DNA of 64,000 nucleotides from Impatiens glandulifera (Eukaryota; Streptophyta; Magnoliopsida; Ericales; Balsaminaceae), in NCBI RefSeq assembly GCF_907164915.1, contig NC_061867.1, positions 23,164,308 through 23,228,307 of the forward strand, written 5' to 3'. The position numbers and the translations under genes were made by a program. Shown here in pieces: positions 1 to 9,899 of this stretch (positions are counted from its first letter, which is position 1; each line of letters opens with the position of its first letter). The notes under the pieces were generated by a model. That model worked only from the letters and a program-made list of their open reading frames with translations, was not told where the DNA came from and did not search any database.

Positions 1-927
1 CACCGGAAGGTTTTCACTATACTTCTTTGAATCAAATACAGTTCACTAATCTAGTTAACTCTCTGTTGAACAAAACAACCTTTGTTCAACTTACAGCACT
101 GGAGTTTTCTCACAGAAAAGATAGTATGTAATTACAATGTATTCACAACTAGATGATAAGTGAGATATTTGATTTCAGGAACTTTTTTGAATAAGAAATG
201 AATGAGGCAGCAAATTTTTCTTGAAAAAACTTCAACGGTCAAATCCTTCTTTTGGACACATGTCATCTTTCCGTTGGATGTACTATCCATGAGGTACTGG
301 GTAGTACAGCAGAAAAGATTCTTAAGATTGTGGTAGTACAATACAGTACAGGAAATATGAATTATGGCAAACGTCGTAGTTATTCATTTGATGAGCCCTG
401 CTGCCAGCTGTCTGTAGAACTCTACTGCTAGTTGCCAGCTGTCTGGGAGAGCATCTGCCTTTAGATGCCCAACCTATAGACGTCTATCTTTCTTCAGATG
501 CCATATGCTTATCTTAGATGCCATCTAATCATCATATAGACGCCCCATATAACCACACGTTAGACGCCCCATCTATTACAGGCATTGACTTTGAGCTATG
601 CCTGTAAATTAACAAAGATCCAATTATTAATTCTGCGTCTGGTGAGATTTGAACCCAGGTCACCAGCATGACTAGCAGATGTACTTACCATTACACCACA
701 GACTATGTTGATATCTAAATATATATTTATATATTTGATATGAATAACAATTATTGAACTTAGTTTTATCCATTTATTATCAAAAAACCATTTCATCAAT
801 CATCAAATCAAAATTGTTAAGTTATTTTAAATCAATTAAAAATCTTAACCCAACAATTTCTCCCTTTTTGATTATTTAAGCTAAATTATCAAAACCAGTT
901 TAAACATTTAAAAATCTTAGCCCAACA
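1..927 (-). mobile_element. Partial copia LTR (minus strand), cut by window edge
   Basis: Read on the minus strand this LTR begins TGTTGGGCTAAG at 927 or, at an internal repeat of the same start, TGTTGGGTTAAG at 855. A polypurine tract (plus-strand sense ATTTCTCCCTTTTTG, 856-870) lies between the two starts, so the LTR edge plus PPT is duplicated. A 10-bp hairpin at 65-90 matches the R/U5 hairpin of the other copia LTRs here. The remaining 3' end of the LTR lies left of the window. Several short ATGCCATCTA/TAGACG repeats at 440-580 are the counterpart of the U3 arrays seen elsewhere. The orientation is clear; whether it is a solo LTR or an element end cannot be decided. Confidence 0.75.
634..704 (-). 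pseudogene. tRNA-Asp-like sequence (degenerate)
   Basis: The minus strand gives a 71-nt tRNA-like sequence: D arm with GTAATGGTAAGTAC, a GTC in the anticodon position, GTGACC before a T arm with GGTTCAAATC, and 3' CAGAC that pairs with 5' GTCTG. It resembles plant tRNA-Asp(GUC). The outer acceptor pairs do not match, the base before the anticodon is A instead of U, and one anticodon-stem pair fails, so it is probably a pseudogene or the head of a tRNA-derived SINE inserted in the LTR. Confidence 0.5.
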
Positions 928-929
928 AG

Positions 930-1184
930 GTAAGTCCTTTAAATTTAATGAAGTACCGGGTCATAAGAATAGGAATGCAAACGTTGAAGGACCAATTCGT
1001 CCTGAAATATCTATTCAAGTTAGCTCTCATCATTCTCATCCTATCTGATCCATTGCTCTTGGTTCTCACATCTCAACTCGATCCAACTCTGAGGAAACTC
1101 CAAGGCAGTACATCCATCAGATTATTTTGAACGCTCTAGCTCCGTGGAAAGATTATGTTAATGTCCGATTGGATGAAATGGAAA
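930..1184 (+). repeat. 255-bp direct repeat, copy 1 (inside P0 ORF2)
   Basis: It aligns without gaps to 2408-2662 at an offset of 1478 bp with few mismatches. Both copies encode the same ORF2 segment ending in VNVRLDEME. Divergence is abrupt after GATGAAATGGAAA. Confidence 0.85.
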
Positions 1185-2407
1185 CCGATCGAATAAATGT
1201 TGTACTAGAAACCAATCCGTCCACTCTTCATGAAATCGATCGGTCCACTTTCCCTGAAACCGATCGATCTTCTCTACCTAAATCTAATCGGTTTAACATG
1301 CTAAAAAATGGCCAGATAGAGGAAGCTACAACCGACCCAAATATTGTGAATCAGTATGCGTCTACTCCAAATGAAAACAATTTGAAAAAGGCCCCATCTA
1401 AATCGTTCCTCTCTTTAGTTGCTAAAAGAAATTTAAAGAGACTTAAAAAGAATCCAAACATGCGATAATTATTGATGAAGGCAAAGATAAACCAGATGAT
1501 GACTTTACACCGCCTACTTCTGAGTCACCCCCGACGTATCCCAGAGGCTCAGGAAACTATCAACACTATTCTTGAGAAAGTTGAGTCAATTTCCAATGAG
1601 ACAATTGATTTATATTATACTTCGGAAAACATACGGCTTGAAAAAAGTTTCAATGAGATATTTCCAGGGGCAACTGAGGAGGAAATATGGTCATAAGTTC
1701 TCATTTTGGATAACCAGTGTTCTCCATGACTAAGACACATTTAGTTACTACAGCCCTGCGAAGGAGAAAATTTGTGGAGGCATATGCGAGAGGGCGACCA
1801 TTGTATTCCTTCCTCAAAGAACACAAGAACAACTTTAATCCTTTGGGCGCCAATGCAAAGACAAACAAAGAAATAATTGGTCTTCTGGAAGCTATTATGG
1901 ATGAATTTCTATCAATCTCTCAGACCTATGTAGATGGCGAGGGAACCTCAACGTCTGAATAAATCGGCATCCCATGCCTTGGAAAAGAACAGACGGATCT
2001 CGTTGAAGAAATGCCTCCTCCTCAAGGCGAATCTCAAATCATTAGAACCAAGTAGTTGGTTCCTGAAGGAAGAACATCACCTAAAAAATGGACTTCCTCC
2101 GAAGAACGTGAGGTTTTTGATGTGTATGAAGTTAGAGGATAGTGCATTAAAGAACAATATCTTGGAATATCCAAACAAGAGTTTGAATAAATTACTGAAG
2201 GACATAAGATTACTTCAGCTGACTTAGTAGAATCATGTCTACTACGGTCATCCTCTGTTGAAGATATAAACAAGGATAGGCAAAATAAAGCAGTCTCAAA
2301 TCCCACACCGACCGGTATTGAGATTCCTCTCTCAGAAAAACAAATCGTTTAAGAGGAATTCAAAGATCTACCTACCAAGAAATAGACATCTGCTACGTCT
2401 AAATCGG

Positions 2408-2662
2408 ATAAGTCCTCTAAATTTAATGAAGTATCGGGTCATAAGAATAGGAATGCAAACGTTGAAGAACCAATTCGTCCTAAAAGATCTATTCAAGTTA
2501 GCTCTCATCATGCTCATCCTATCCGATCCATTGCTCTTGGTTCTCACATCTCAACTCGATCCAACTCTAAGGAAACTCCAAGGCAGGACATCCAACAGAT
2601 TATTTTGAATGCTCTAGCTCCGTGGCAAGAATATGTTAATGTTCGATTGGATGAAATGGAAA
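2408..2662 (+). repeat. 255-bp direct repeat, copy 2 (inside P0 ORF2)
   Basis: Second copy of the segment at 930-1184. It leads directly into the coiled-coil coding part, so this copy is probably in the original position and the upstream copy is the duplicate. Confidence 0.85.
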
Positions 2663-3508
2663 GGAGGGAAGCATCATCTTCAGATTCCCATAATCAAGAG
2701 CTGGCAAGGTTAAGGCAAGATATACTACAGGAACTATGAAAATCAGACCGATGCGAGAGAAAAAAAGCCAAATCAAACCTATTATCAATGAGAATCTCAA
2801 TGTTCATAAGGAAGCCAAAGTTACGATTGAGGTCCTTGCCTCTCAAGTCATGGAACTGGTTAGATCTCAAGGCGCTGTTGATGTTGAGAAACTAAGGGAA
2901 CATGAATAAGCTGCCAGACGTATTCAGGAGGAAGAGAACGCAAATACTGAGGCCGCTAAATAAGATAATGAAGAGGCTACCCGACATATTTAGGAGGAGG
3001 TAAATATAGATGAAGTTGCCATGCAAGCAAATACTGCCCAAAAGACCAAAGTTGTTAAATGAAAGAAAACTGCACAACTTACAGCAGCAGCGGATGATAT
3101 CACAAACACTCGGTCTCAGCCTAATGCACCTCCACCAGAAATCCCACGTAACGCCAGGTCAGGTCGTAGGCTATGACGAGCGAGTGAACTCAGCATGGAC
3201 GAGACACCTTTCAACCAAAGAAAAGGAGTCATGAAGTCAATATTCCGGGACAACCAAGTTAGGGCTTCATAGCAAGATTCATGGGTGACCTTACAAAACC
3301 GTATCCACAACCAAAAAGAAGGAGATGTTGAAACTCCTTCCTTATCTTTGATCTCTCATTTATTCATCTTACACTTAAAGTTTTTTTTGTTAAACATTTG
3401 GTTATATTTTTATTGCTAACAACACTAGTTTTTGTTTATCAAATAGGGATGTTCCTATGATAATTATTCTGCTATTTATGGCTGATTTTGATATTTTTAG
3501 GATAAAAC

Positions 3509-3705
3509 AATCAAAAAGAGAGAAATTGAAAGGAATCAGATCACTATTTTCCTTAAATCTTATTGACTTTGATAGTTTATTCTAAACAATCAAAAAGGGA
3601 GAAATTATTAGATTAAAATGAAAAATTAATCTAGCATAAGCAACCAACAATTACATAATTACAAGGTTTTGAATATTTAGATTAAATAATCAAAAATGGA
3701 GAAAT
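3509..3705 (+). promoter_or_regulatory. Triple polypurine tract before P0 3' LTR
   Basis: Three AATCAAAAA(G/T)GGAGAAATT-like tracts lie at 3509-3528, 3587-3605 and 3688-3705; the last is followed at once by TGTTAGG, the LTR start. PPTs prime plus-strand DNA synthesis. Repeated PPTs are a known Sirevirus trait. The 3330-3509 stretch holds nothing else I can recognise. Confidence 0.75.
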
Positions 3706-3762
3706 TGTTAGGTAAAAATAGGTAATTAATTATTAGTATTAATTAACTATTAATAAAGAACG
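3706..3762 (+). mobile_element. Stub of P0 3' LTR
   Basis: TGTTAGGTAAAAATAGG follows the third PPT and looks like an LTR 5' end. Only 57 bp remain before another LTR in the opposite orientation begins. Confidence 0.55.
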
Positions 3763-5024
3763 TGTTAGGATCGGGATCGTTGAAGGAGACTAGGGTCTCG
3801 CTAGGGTGAACGCTTACACAATACGTTGGTTGATACTAACCCTGTTAAAGGTTAATATCGGTCTCAATACTACGCAAGTTGTCACAAACTCTTGAACCGA
3901 GTTTAAGTGCGGAGCAATTCGTTTCAACTTGTAGCAACACACACAAAGTGTGGAAGATACAGAACGAAAAAAGCAAAAGACACAAAGAATTTATGGATGT
4001 TCGGAGATAAAGCTCCTACGTAACCCTTCTTCTCAAACGTTAAGAAGGATATTCACTCAGAATATTCAACACAATTTACAATGTATCGAACAACCGAGGC
4101 TTATTTACTGCTCGTTTTCGACTTACAACACTCGCTACCCACGTAGAATAGATGAACTTGTAATACACTTGAAGTTCTAACACACTTTGAACTACTTTAT
4201 ACAATATATGAACAAAGATGTTTTGAGATTTTAAAGATTGATTGTCTGCGTTGTTCGTGTATTCGTTCTTTTTTTCACTTGTATGTATGGTTCTGGTTGT
4301 AATCTAATCTCTTAAGTAGTAAATATGACAATGGCCATATTTTCCATCTTCAATATATACTTGCATGATAGCTCTTTGTTTCTTGATTTTGATTGGTTGA
4401 TCAGGGAGGTACAATAGGGCATTTAATGAGTTTAATACTTCCAAGGAGCAAATCAGCATGCATCTCTGTCTTCTACTGATTTGATTATTTAGAGTAATGT
4501 GACAAATATCTGCTCCAAGTGGACTTTTGTTATACTTATACCAGAATAGGTATATGTATATTTTGACAGTCTACTACTTCCTAAGAGATATTATCATACT
4601 TGTATTAAAATGACAATAATATAGTCTGTACATTTGAAGGCTTCCTTCTGTATTTCCGAAAGTGTTCTTTATTGCACTGAAATGGAAACTGCCAGCCGCT
4701 CTTAGCGTAAATCTTTCTTAGCATAAAACTGGTTCCGTCTATTGGATTTGATCGGTCAAACTACTGATCATTTTACAGATTGTCTTGTATAGTAGCTTAG
4801 GATTATACCAAGTAATTTATCGGACAAACCACCAGTTGCGACGTCTTTTTGATATCGGTCAACCGGTCATACTGCCGAAGTATAGAAACCAATTTCTCTT
4901 CCTGAGGTATAACTGATGAGTTTACCGATCATGAAGTTGAGCGGTATAACCGTTTTTCATTGTTGAGACGATCCTATACTTGTTCCGTTTCTTGTAAGTA
5001 ATCTTACGGTCAAAGTGTTAAACA
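3763..5024 (-). mobile_element. LTR-like block of the copia family, minus strand
   Basis: On the plus strand it begins TGTTAGGATCGGGATC, matching the U5 end of the M2 LTRs, and carries at 3992-4051 the block TATGGATGTTCGGAG...CTCCTACGTAACCCTTCTTCT found in all copia LTRs of the window. TATA-like AAGTATATATTG (minus sense) is near 4355. The 5' end, perhaps TGTTTAACACTTTG at about 5024, is a guess: I found no target duplication (left flank GAACG is not repeated on the right). It is probably a diverged solo LTR inserted in the P0 LTR. Confidence 0.6.
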
Positions 5025-5034
5025 TTTCATACTA

Positions 5035-5560
5035 AAGACTAGAGTTTGAATCCCTCTAAAAGAAGGAATTATTATATGTGAGTGCACAAACATTGGTAGA
5101 TTAAGAGTAGGTTGGAATTCCTCTAAAATAAGTAATTATTATATGTGAGTTTGGGAACATTGGTAGATGAAGCAAAAGTTCGAATCCCACTAAAATATGT
5201 AATTATTATATATGAATGCACGAATATTGGTAGATGAAGCAAAAGCGATATATGTTGGTTTGGTAACACAAACATTGGTGAATAAAACTTAAGGTTCCTC
5301 CTCGAAGAGAATGTCGACTTGAGTAACGATGGTAATAAAAACCTAAAGGTTCATCTATGGAGGGAATATGGCTTGGAATAAATCAAACATTGTAGAGAAA
5401 ACCTAAAGGTTCATCCATGGAGCATGAATCATGGCTTAGTAACATGCCCAAATGTGTAATCGAATGTTTAAGAACATACCCTTGAAGACCGGAAAGTTCG
5501 TCCACGGAGTGTGAGTAAAAGCCAAAAGGTGCTGTCGAATACTTAAGTATAGTGAGAATT
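5035..5560 (+). repeat. Degenerate tandem repeats, two kinds
   Basis: At 5035-5240 a unit of about 68 bp repeats three times (GAATCCC..CTAAAA..GTAATTATTATATGTGAGT...CATTGGTAGAT). At 5280-5560 a second unit repeats (AACCTAAAGGTTCATCCATGGAG...TGTGTAATCGAATG). The second kind recurs in the same orientation at 58778-59210, on the far side of the retrotransposon nest. No coding potential is seen. Confidence 0.7.
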
Positions 5561-5947
5561 GAGAATGGTTTTGATTAATGGTGCAGTATTAAAAGATAAT
5601 ATATGAGTGCAAGAAATTTTAATAATGTATTTTTTTTATTTTTTAGTATTACAATTATTAATTATTTTTAAGTATATACATAAAAAAAAATCAATAAAAT
5701 ATAATAAATATTTGTTATTTTAATTTATAATGTTCCTATATTTTATATTTTAAAAAATATATAAATTAGAAAAGAAATTTAAAAATATATTTAACAAAAT
5801 ATGAAAATTTTTAAAGTAATCGGAGAATTGTTTTTATATATTTATTATTTTAATTAAACAAAATAAGATATTATATACTTGAAATAATATTTTAAAATTG
5901 ATGAAGAATTAAAAAAATAATGTATTAATTATCCCCATATTTTTATA

Positions 5948-5997
<50 letters not shown>

Positions 5998-6989
5998 TAT
6001 TTATTAAAAGGTTGATAAAGTTTAAGATTAAAATTTATAATATTAGAGTTAAAAAAAGTAATATTGGTTGTTAAAATACATAAATGTAATGGGTTGATTG
6101 CAAACAAAAAATATTCTAAACAAAATGAATATTAATATTTAAGAATACTAATATTAATATTTTTTACGATATAAATATTTTGACATGCTTTAAATAATTT
6201 TTAATATATATATATATATATTTTTAAAATTTTATTTAAATTATAAACAAAATATAAAATTATATTTAATTAAATATGTTAAGTTTTAAAATAATTGAGA
6301 AATTATTTTTAATTTATTTATTTTAATAAAAAATAAAATTAAATATTATATAATTGAAATAATATTTTAGAATTTACTGAAAATATAAAACAAGAAAAAA
6401 GTTTGTTTACATTGAAAATACAAAATAAATAATATGAAAGGTAATTCTGAAAAATAATATTCCTCATTAAAATATGTAAATGCAATAAATCAATTATAAA
6501 AATTGATTATAAAAATTGATAAAGGTACATTAATATTATTCATATTATGTAACGAATATTAATATTTTTAAAATAAAAATTTAATAATATATTTTTAACA
6601 ATTATTAATATTATTTTTTAATAATAATATATTTTATAATGAAGGATTATTTTGTAAAATCATATTTTAAATTAATTAATTAATAAATATTTAAATAAAA
6701 AATTAATATATTTAGCCTAATATTTTTTTCTTTTTAGGTTTATTATTATAAAAATTATTAATTACTTTTATTTATATTCATAAAAAATCTTTAAAATATA
6801 ATATACATATATATATATTCAAATAATAAAATTAAAAAATTATATTTAATATTATATTTTTGCATATTTTAAATAATTAATAAATATTCTTTATTTTAAT
6901 TTATAATGTTATTTATATTTTTTACATAAAATATTATATTATTAAATAAAAATAACAATTACTTCAATGTTTTAATAAAAAAATAATTA
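5560..6989. repeat. AT-rich non-coding DNA with (TA)n
   Basis: Very AT-rich DNA with a (TA)n run at about 5954-5994 and a shorter one near 6207. No open frames or structured features are visible. It is the host flank into which the 23.5-kb retroposon and M1 inserted. Confidence 0.7.
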
Positions 6990-6994
6990 TTATA

Positions 6995-8421
6995 TGATAA
7001 GAACATTGTAATCAATAGAGACGTGTTCTAACTATTAATGACAAATTCTAGAAAACGGTTCGATAGAAATCCTGTTAGGGATTAATATCACTTTCTATTC
7101 GTTACAAACCCTTGCAAACTCTTCAAGCGATTCAAGTGCGGAACTGTTTGCTTAGGTTTGAAGCTTCGAACAATTGAGAGAAGGAAAGACAAAATGTAAA
7201 TGACAGAGCAAGTTGTTTATGGATGTTCGGAGCAAACTCTCCTACGTTACCCCTTCTTCCAACAACCGGAAGGATTTCACTATACTTCTTTCAATCAAAT
7301 ACAGTTTACTGGCTAGCTAACTCTCCGTTGAACAGAACACGCTCTATTTAACTTACAATATGATTAAGAATATCTCTCGGTTAGACATATTTTGATTTTC
7401 TCTCTCGAACTTGAAGATTATGTACAAAAAAGTAAGTGCAAGAGTATAAGATTGATAACAAGTGAGGCTGATGAGACCGGTACGTCGACTGTTGTCCTTG
7501 AGGATCTATATATAGAGTTAGCACACCAACGGTCGAACTTCTAGATCGACACGTGTCAAGCTCCCATAGGAAAGCCTCCATATTAAGAGAGTACAACATG
7601 CTTTATGCACATGGATCGTGGCCGTAACAAACTGGTAGTGCGTCGAATATTTTTCTAGAACTGTCCTTTACTGAACAAGTAGTGGGAAGAATATTTGCGT
7701 ACGTGACTTTCATTTATTGGATACAAATAGCTGATGTACCGGACTGCACAGATGAGTGGAGCAGGAATAACATACATCTAGTTGATCGTGGGTAAACGTA
7801 TGCTAACTTCGAACAACTGCTGAAGCGAGGCATTAGACGTGCTCTATTAGACCACCAAGTCTAAGAGAGTTAGACGTCAACGTCTAAAAGAGAAATCCAT
7901 TAGACCACTAAGTCTAATGGAGTTAGACTGCATGTCTAACTACGTTTGTTAGACTACACATTTAACTACGTATCTATTAGACTACACCTCTAACTACGTA
8001 TCTGTTGGACTGCACGTTTAACTACGTTTGTTAGACTGCACGTCTAACTACGTATCTGTTAGACTACACGTCTAACTACGTATCTGTTAGACTGCACGTC
8101 TAACTACGTATCTGTTAGACTGCACGTCTAACTACGTATCTGTTAGACTACATGTCTAACTATGTATCTGTTAGACTGCACGTCTAACTATGCATCTGTT
8201 AAACTGCACATCTAACTATGCATCTGTTAGACTGCACTTCTAACTACGTCTGTTAGACTGCACGTCTAACTACGTATCTGTTACACTGCACGTCTAACTA
8301 TGTATCTATTAGATTGCACGTCTAACTATGTATCTATTAAACTATACGTCTAACTACATATCTGTTAGATTGCACGTCTAACTCGCAACACGTCTAATTA
8401 GCCTGTTTCAGTCCATGTCTC
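6995..8421 (-). mobile_element. M1 3' LTR (5' edge deleted)
   Basis: It aligns to the 5' LTR at 12344-13741. On the plus strand it runs from TGATAAGAAC (U5 end) through the conserved GGATGTTCGGAG..CCCCTTCTTCC block (7220-7275), the hairpin at about 7325-7350, TATA-like CTATATATAG near 7506, and the GTCTAAC hairpin array (7840-8395). Similarity stops at about 8421; the terminal TG and PPT are missing, consistent with a deletion reaching into ORF2. Confidence 0.85.
7840..8395 (-). repeat. Tandem GTTAGAC/GTCTAAC hairpin array in M1 3' LTR
   Basis: Units of about 26-28 bp such as ACTACGTATCTGTTAGACTGCACGTCT recur head to tail roughly 18 times. Each unit holds GTTAGAC-5 nt-GTCTAAC, a short perfect inverted repeat. 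The array lies in U3 upstream of the TATA box. Confidence 0.9.
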
Positions 8422-8448
8422 ACAAAGATTAACAAATAGTGTAGAAGC

Positions 8449-8970
8449 CTAGTTGACTTTAATTTCCTTTGAGATAGTCGTCATATAGTCTAAACGATCC
8501 TGACTATATAGGTGAAATGAACCTGCTCTGCCTTGAAGAGCCTTTGCTACTATGTCATTCAAAAGACTAACATGCGGCTTTAAAAGCTTCTTATTCTCAT
8601 TCAGCCTGATTACCGAATCGTCGATTGAGAAAACAGTCTTCATCTTCGTGATGGTTTGTGCTGGAAGATGAAGATTAAAAGTGTGACCCTCCGATGGAAG
8701 TTCAAAGAACTCCGCATAAGCTGATTCATCAAAAGAAATAGTTGTCTCGTTCACAGTCGCCAAAATGGAATTACCAACCAAGGTCGCCGACTTGAAGAAC
8801 TCCCGAACTTCCTTCTCGTTAAATATAAACGGACCATCGAGATATTTTCTGAGGCCGGAATACTCCAAGGATCGGAACATATCAACCACGTTTTGTTGAT
8901 CGAAAGAGTACACCGAGGCGAAATCCACCTGCAAAGTGTTGTGACCAAGGGTAATCTTCTTGTTAGCCAT
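8449..8970 (-). pseudogene. M1 ORF2, N-terminal domain only
   Basis: The frame is open for 173 codons from MANKK at 8970 to a stop at 8449. The start was chosen by alignment with P2 (MTNKK); an in-frame ATG further upstream lies in the 5' UTR. The domain shows LQVDF near residue 12, VDMFRSLE, SGLRKYL, KEVREFFK, and FFELPSEGHTF near residue 90. These blocks recur in all ORF2 copies of the window. After EIKVN the frame runs into LTR sequence, so the C-terminal half (linker, acidic part, coiled coil) is deleted. The best preserved copy of this subfamily's domain. Function unknown; the domain is soluble-looking with no membrane segment. Confidence 0.7.
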
Positions 8971-9078
8971 CAAATAAAGGATGGAGAAGATGAACAAGAT
9001 TCTTAAGAGAGAATTTAGAGAAAGTTAGGGTTCTTAAGAAATTTATGAGCGTAAAAATTTTAATCACATGCAATATGT

Positions 9079-9088
9079 TCTTAAATAG
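9079..9088 (-). promoter_or_regulatory. TATA-like box of M1 ORF2
   Basis: CTATTTAAGA on the minus strand lies about 110 nt before the ORF2 ATG at 8970. P1 (CTATATAAGG) and P2 (CTATTTAAGG) have the box at the corresponding place, with a similar pyrimidine-rich leader after it. Confidence 0.6.
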
Positions 9089-9139
9089 ACTTCGAAAGGT
9101 CGAATGACTTAACCGTCACTTTGCACAATAGTAGGTCCC

Positions 9140-9720
9140 ATTAATTAATGTTAGACGCCTTTTCCCAAAGGTAGTCATCATTAATTTAAGGATATATCAG
9201 TCATTCTCTTTTAACTTGAAATACACGTGTCTTTATGTTATTTGAAAATGAATGTTTTAATGTTTGTGCGGAAAAATTAGATGAAACCCATATAGGACAA
9301 CTGTCCTTAATTAGTTTTTGAAAATGAAGCGTCTAATAGCAAACGTAGTTAGACGTTTCTCTTACTTCTACAATGTATGTGGATTAAGCGTCTATTAGAC
9401 GAATGAGTCTATTAGAGGAAGACGTCTAATTACTTGTCTTATAATTGTCTAAACGTCTATGAGACGTCGAAATCTAATTACGCATGAACATCACATATTA
9501 GACGTGTGTTTGGTTAGACATGAGCGTCCAATTTCTCTTGTCTTATAAACGTCTAAACATCTATTAGACCTCAAATTCTAACCGCGCAGGTTATCAACCA
9601 AGACAATTTAACTTAGAGGCATAGAGTGTGTAAGTAAAAATACGTCTAAGTACTTGCTTCTCCTTTTAGACGTCCTCGTCTAATAGACCGATTAAAGCTT
9701 TAGTCTGTGTGCATATTTAT
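9140..9720 (-). promoter_or_regulatory. Palindrome-rich region upstream of M1 ORF2
   Basis: The region contains a dozen or more TTAGACG/CGTCTAA motifs, including the near-perfect palindrome CGTCTATTAGACG at 9389-9401. The motif is the same as in the LTR hairpin array but is not arranged as a regular tandem repeat. A purine tract (minus sense AAATTGAGAGGGAAATT, 9731-9747) marks its upstream edge. Confidence 0.65.
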
Positions 9721-9730
9721 TTATACAGTA

Positions 9731-9747
9731 AATTTCCCTCTCAATTT
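9731..9747 (-). promoter_or_regulatory. Internal PPT-like tract, M1
   Basis: Minus-sense AAATTGAGAGGGAAATT occurs between the relic end of pol and the ORF2 promoter region. Counterparts are at 17392-17410 (P1), 27653-27670 (P2) and 56263-56278 (M3). Confidence 0.55.
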
Positions 9748-9899
9748 ATGCATGTACAAAAAGAATAAATAAATGTTTTGAGGTACTTAAGACCAAATAT
9801 ATGTTAAGGCATAAAACACTTAGTCATTAGGAGTGGCGAGTGCCACTGTTAATTTTCTAGAGCATGTCCTTAGAAGAGTATGCTCCAAGCTTCCTTTCT

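Larger units (their letters stand above)
928..3330 (+). pseudogene. ORF2 C-terminal region of a plus-strand copia element (P0)
   Basis: This is the tail half of the extra post-pol ORF of the Sirevirus-like elements; the N-terminal domain is missing because an LTR abuts at 927. Conceptual reading gives a Ser/Thr/Glu-rich low-complexity stretch, a segment ending with a LAPW..YVNVRLDEME motif, and then (2750-3080) an Ala/Glu/Lys-rich segment likely to form a coiled coil, ending in basic residues. The same order (acidic disordered part, then coiled coil) occurs in M2 (35139-32248) and P2 (49256-50645). Several stop codons and frame changes are present. A 255-bp segment occurs twice. No transmembrane segment or signal peptide is visible, so an envelope role is not supported by the sequence. 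Function unknown. Confidence 0.6.
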
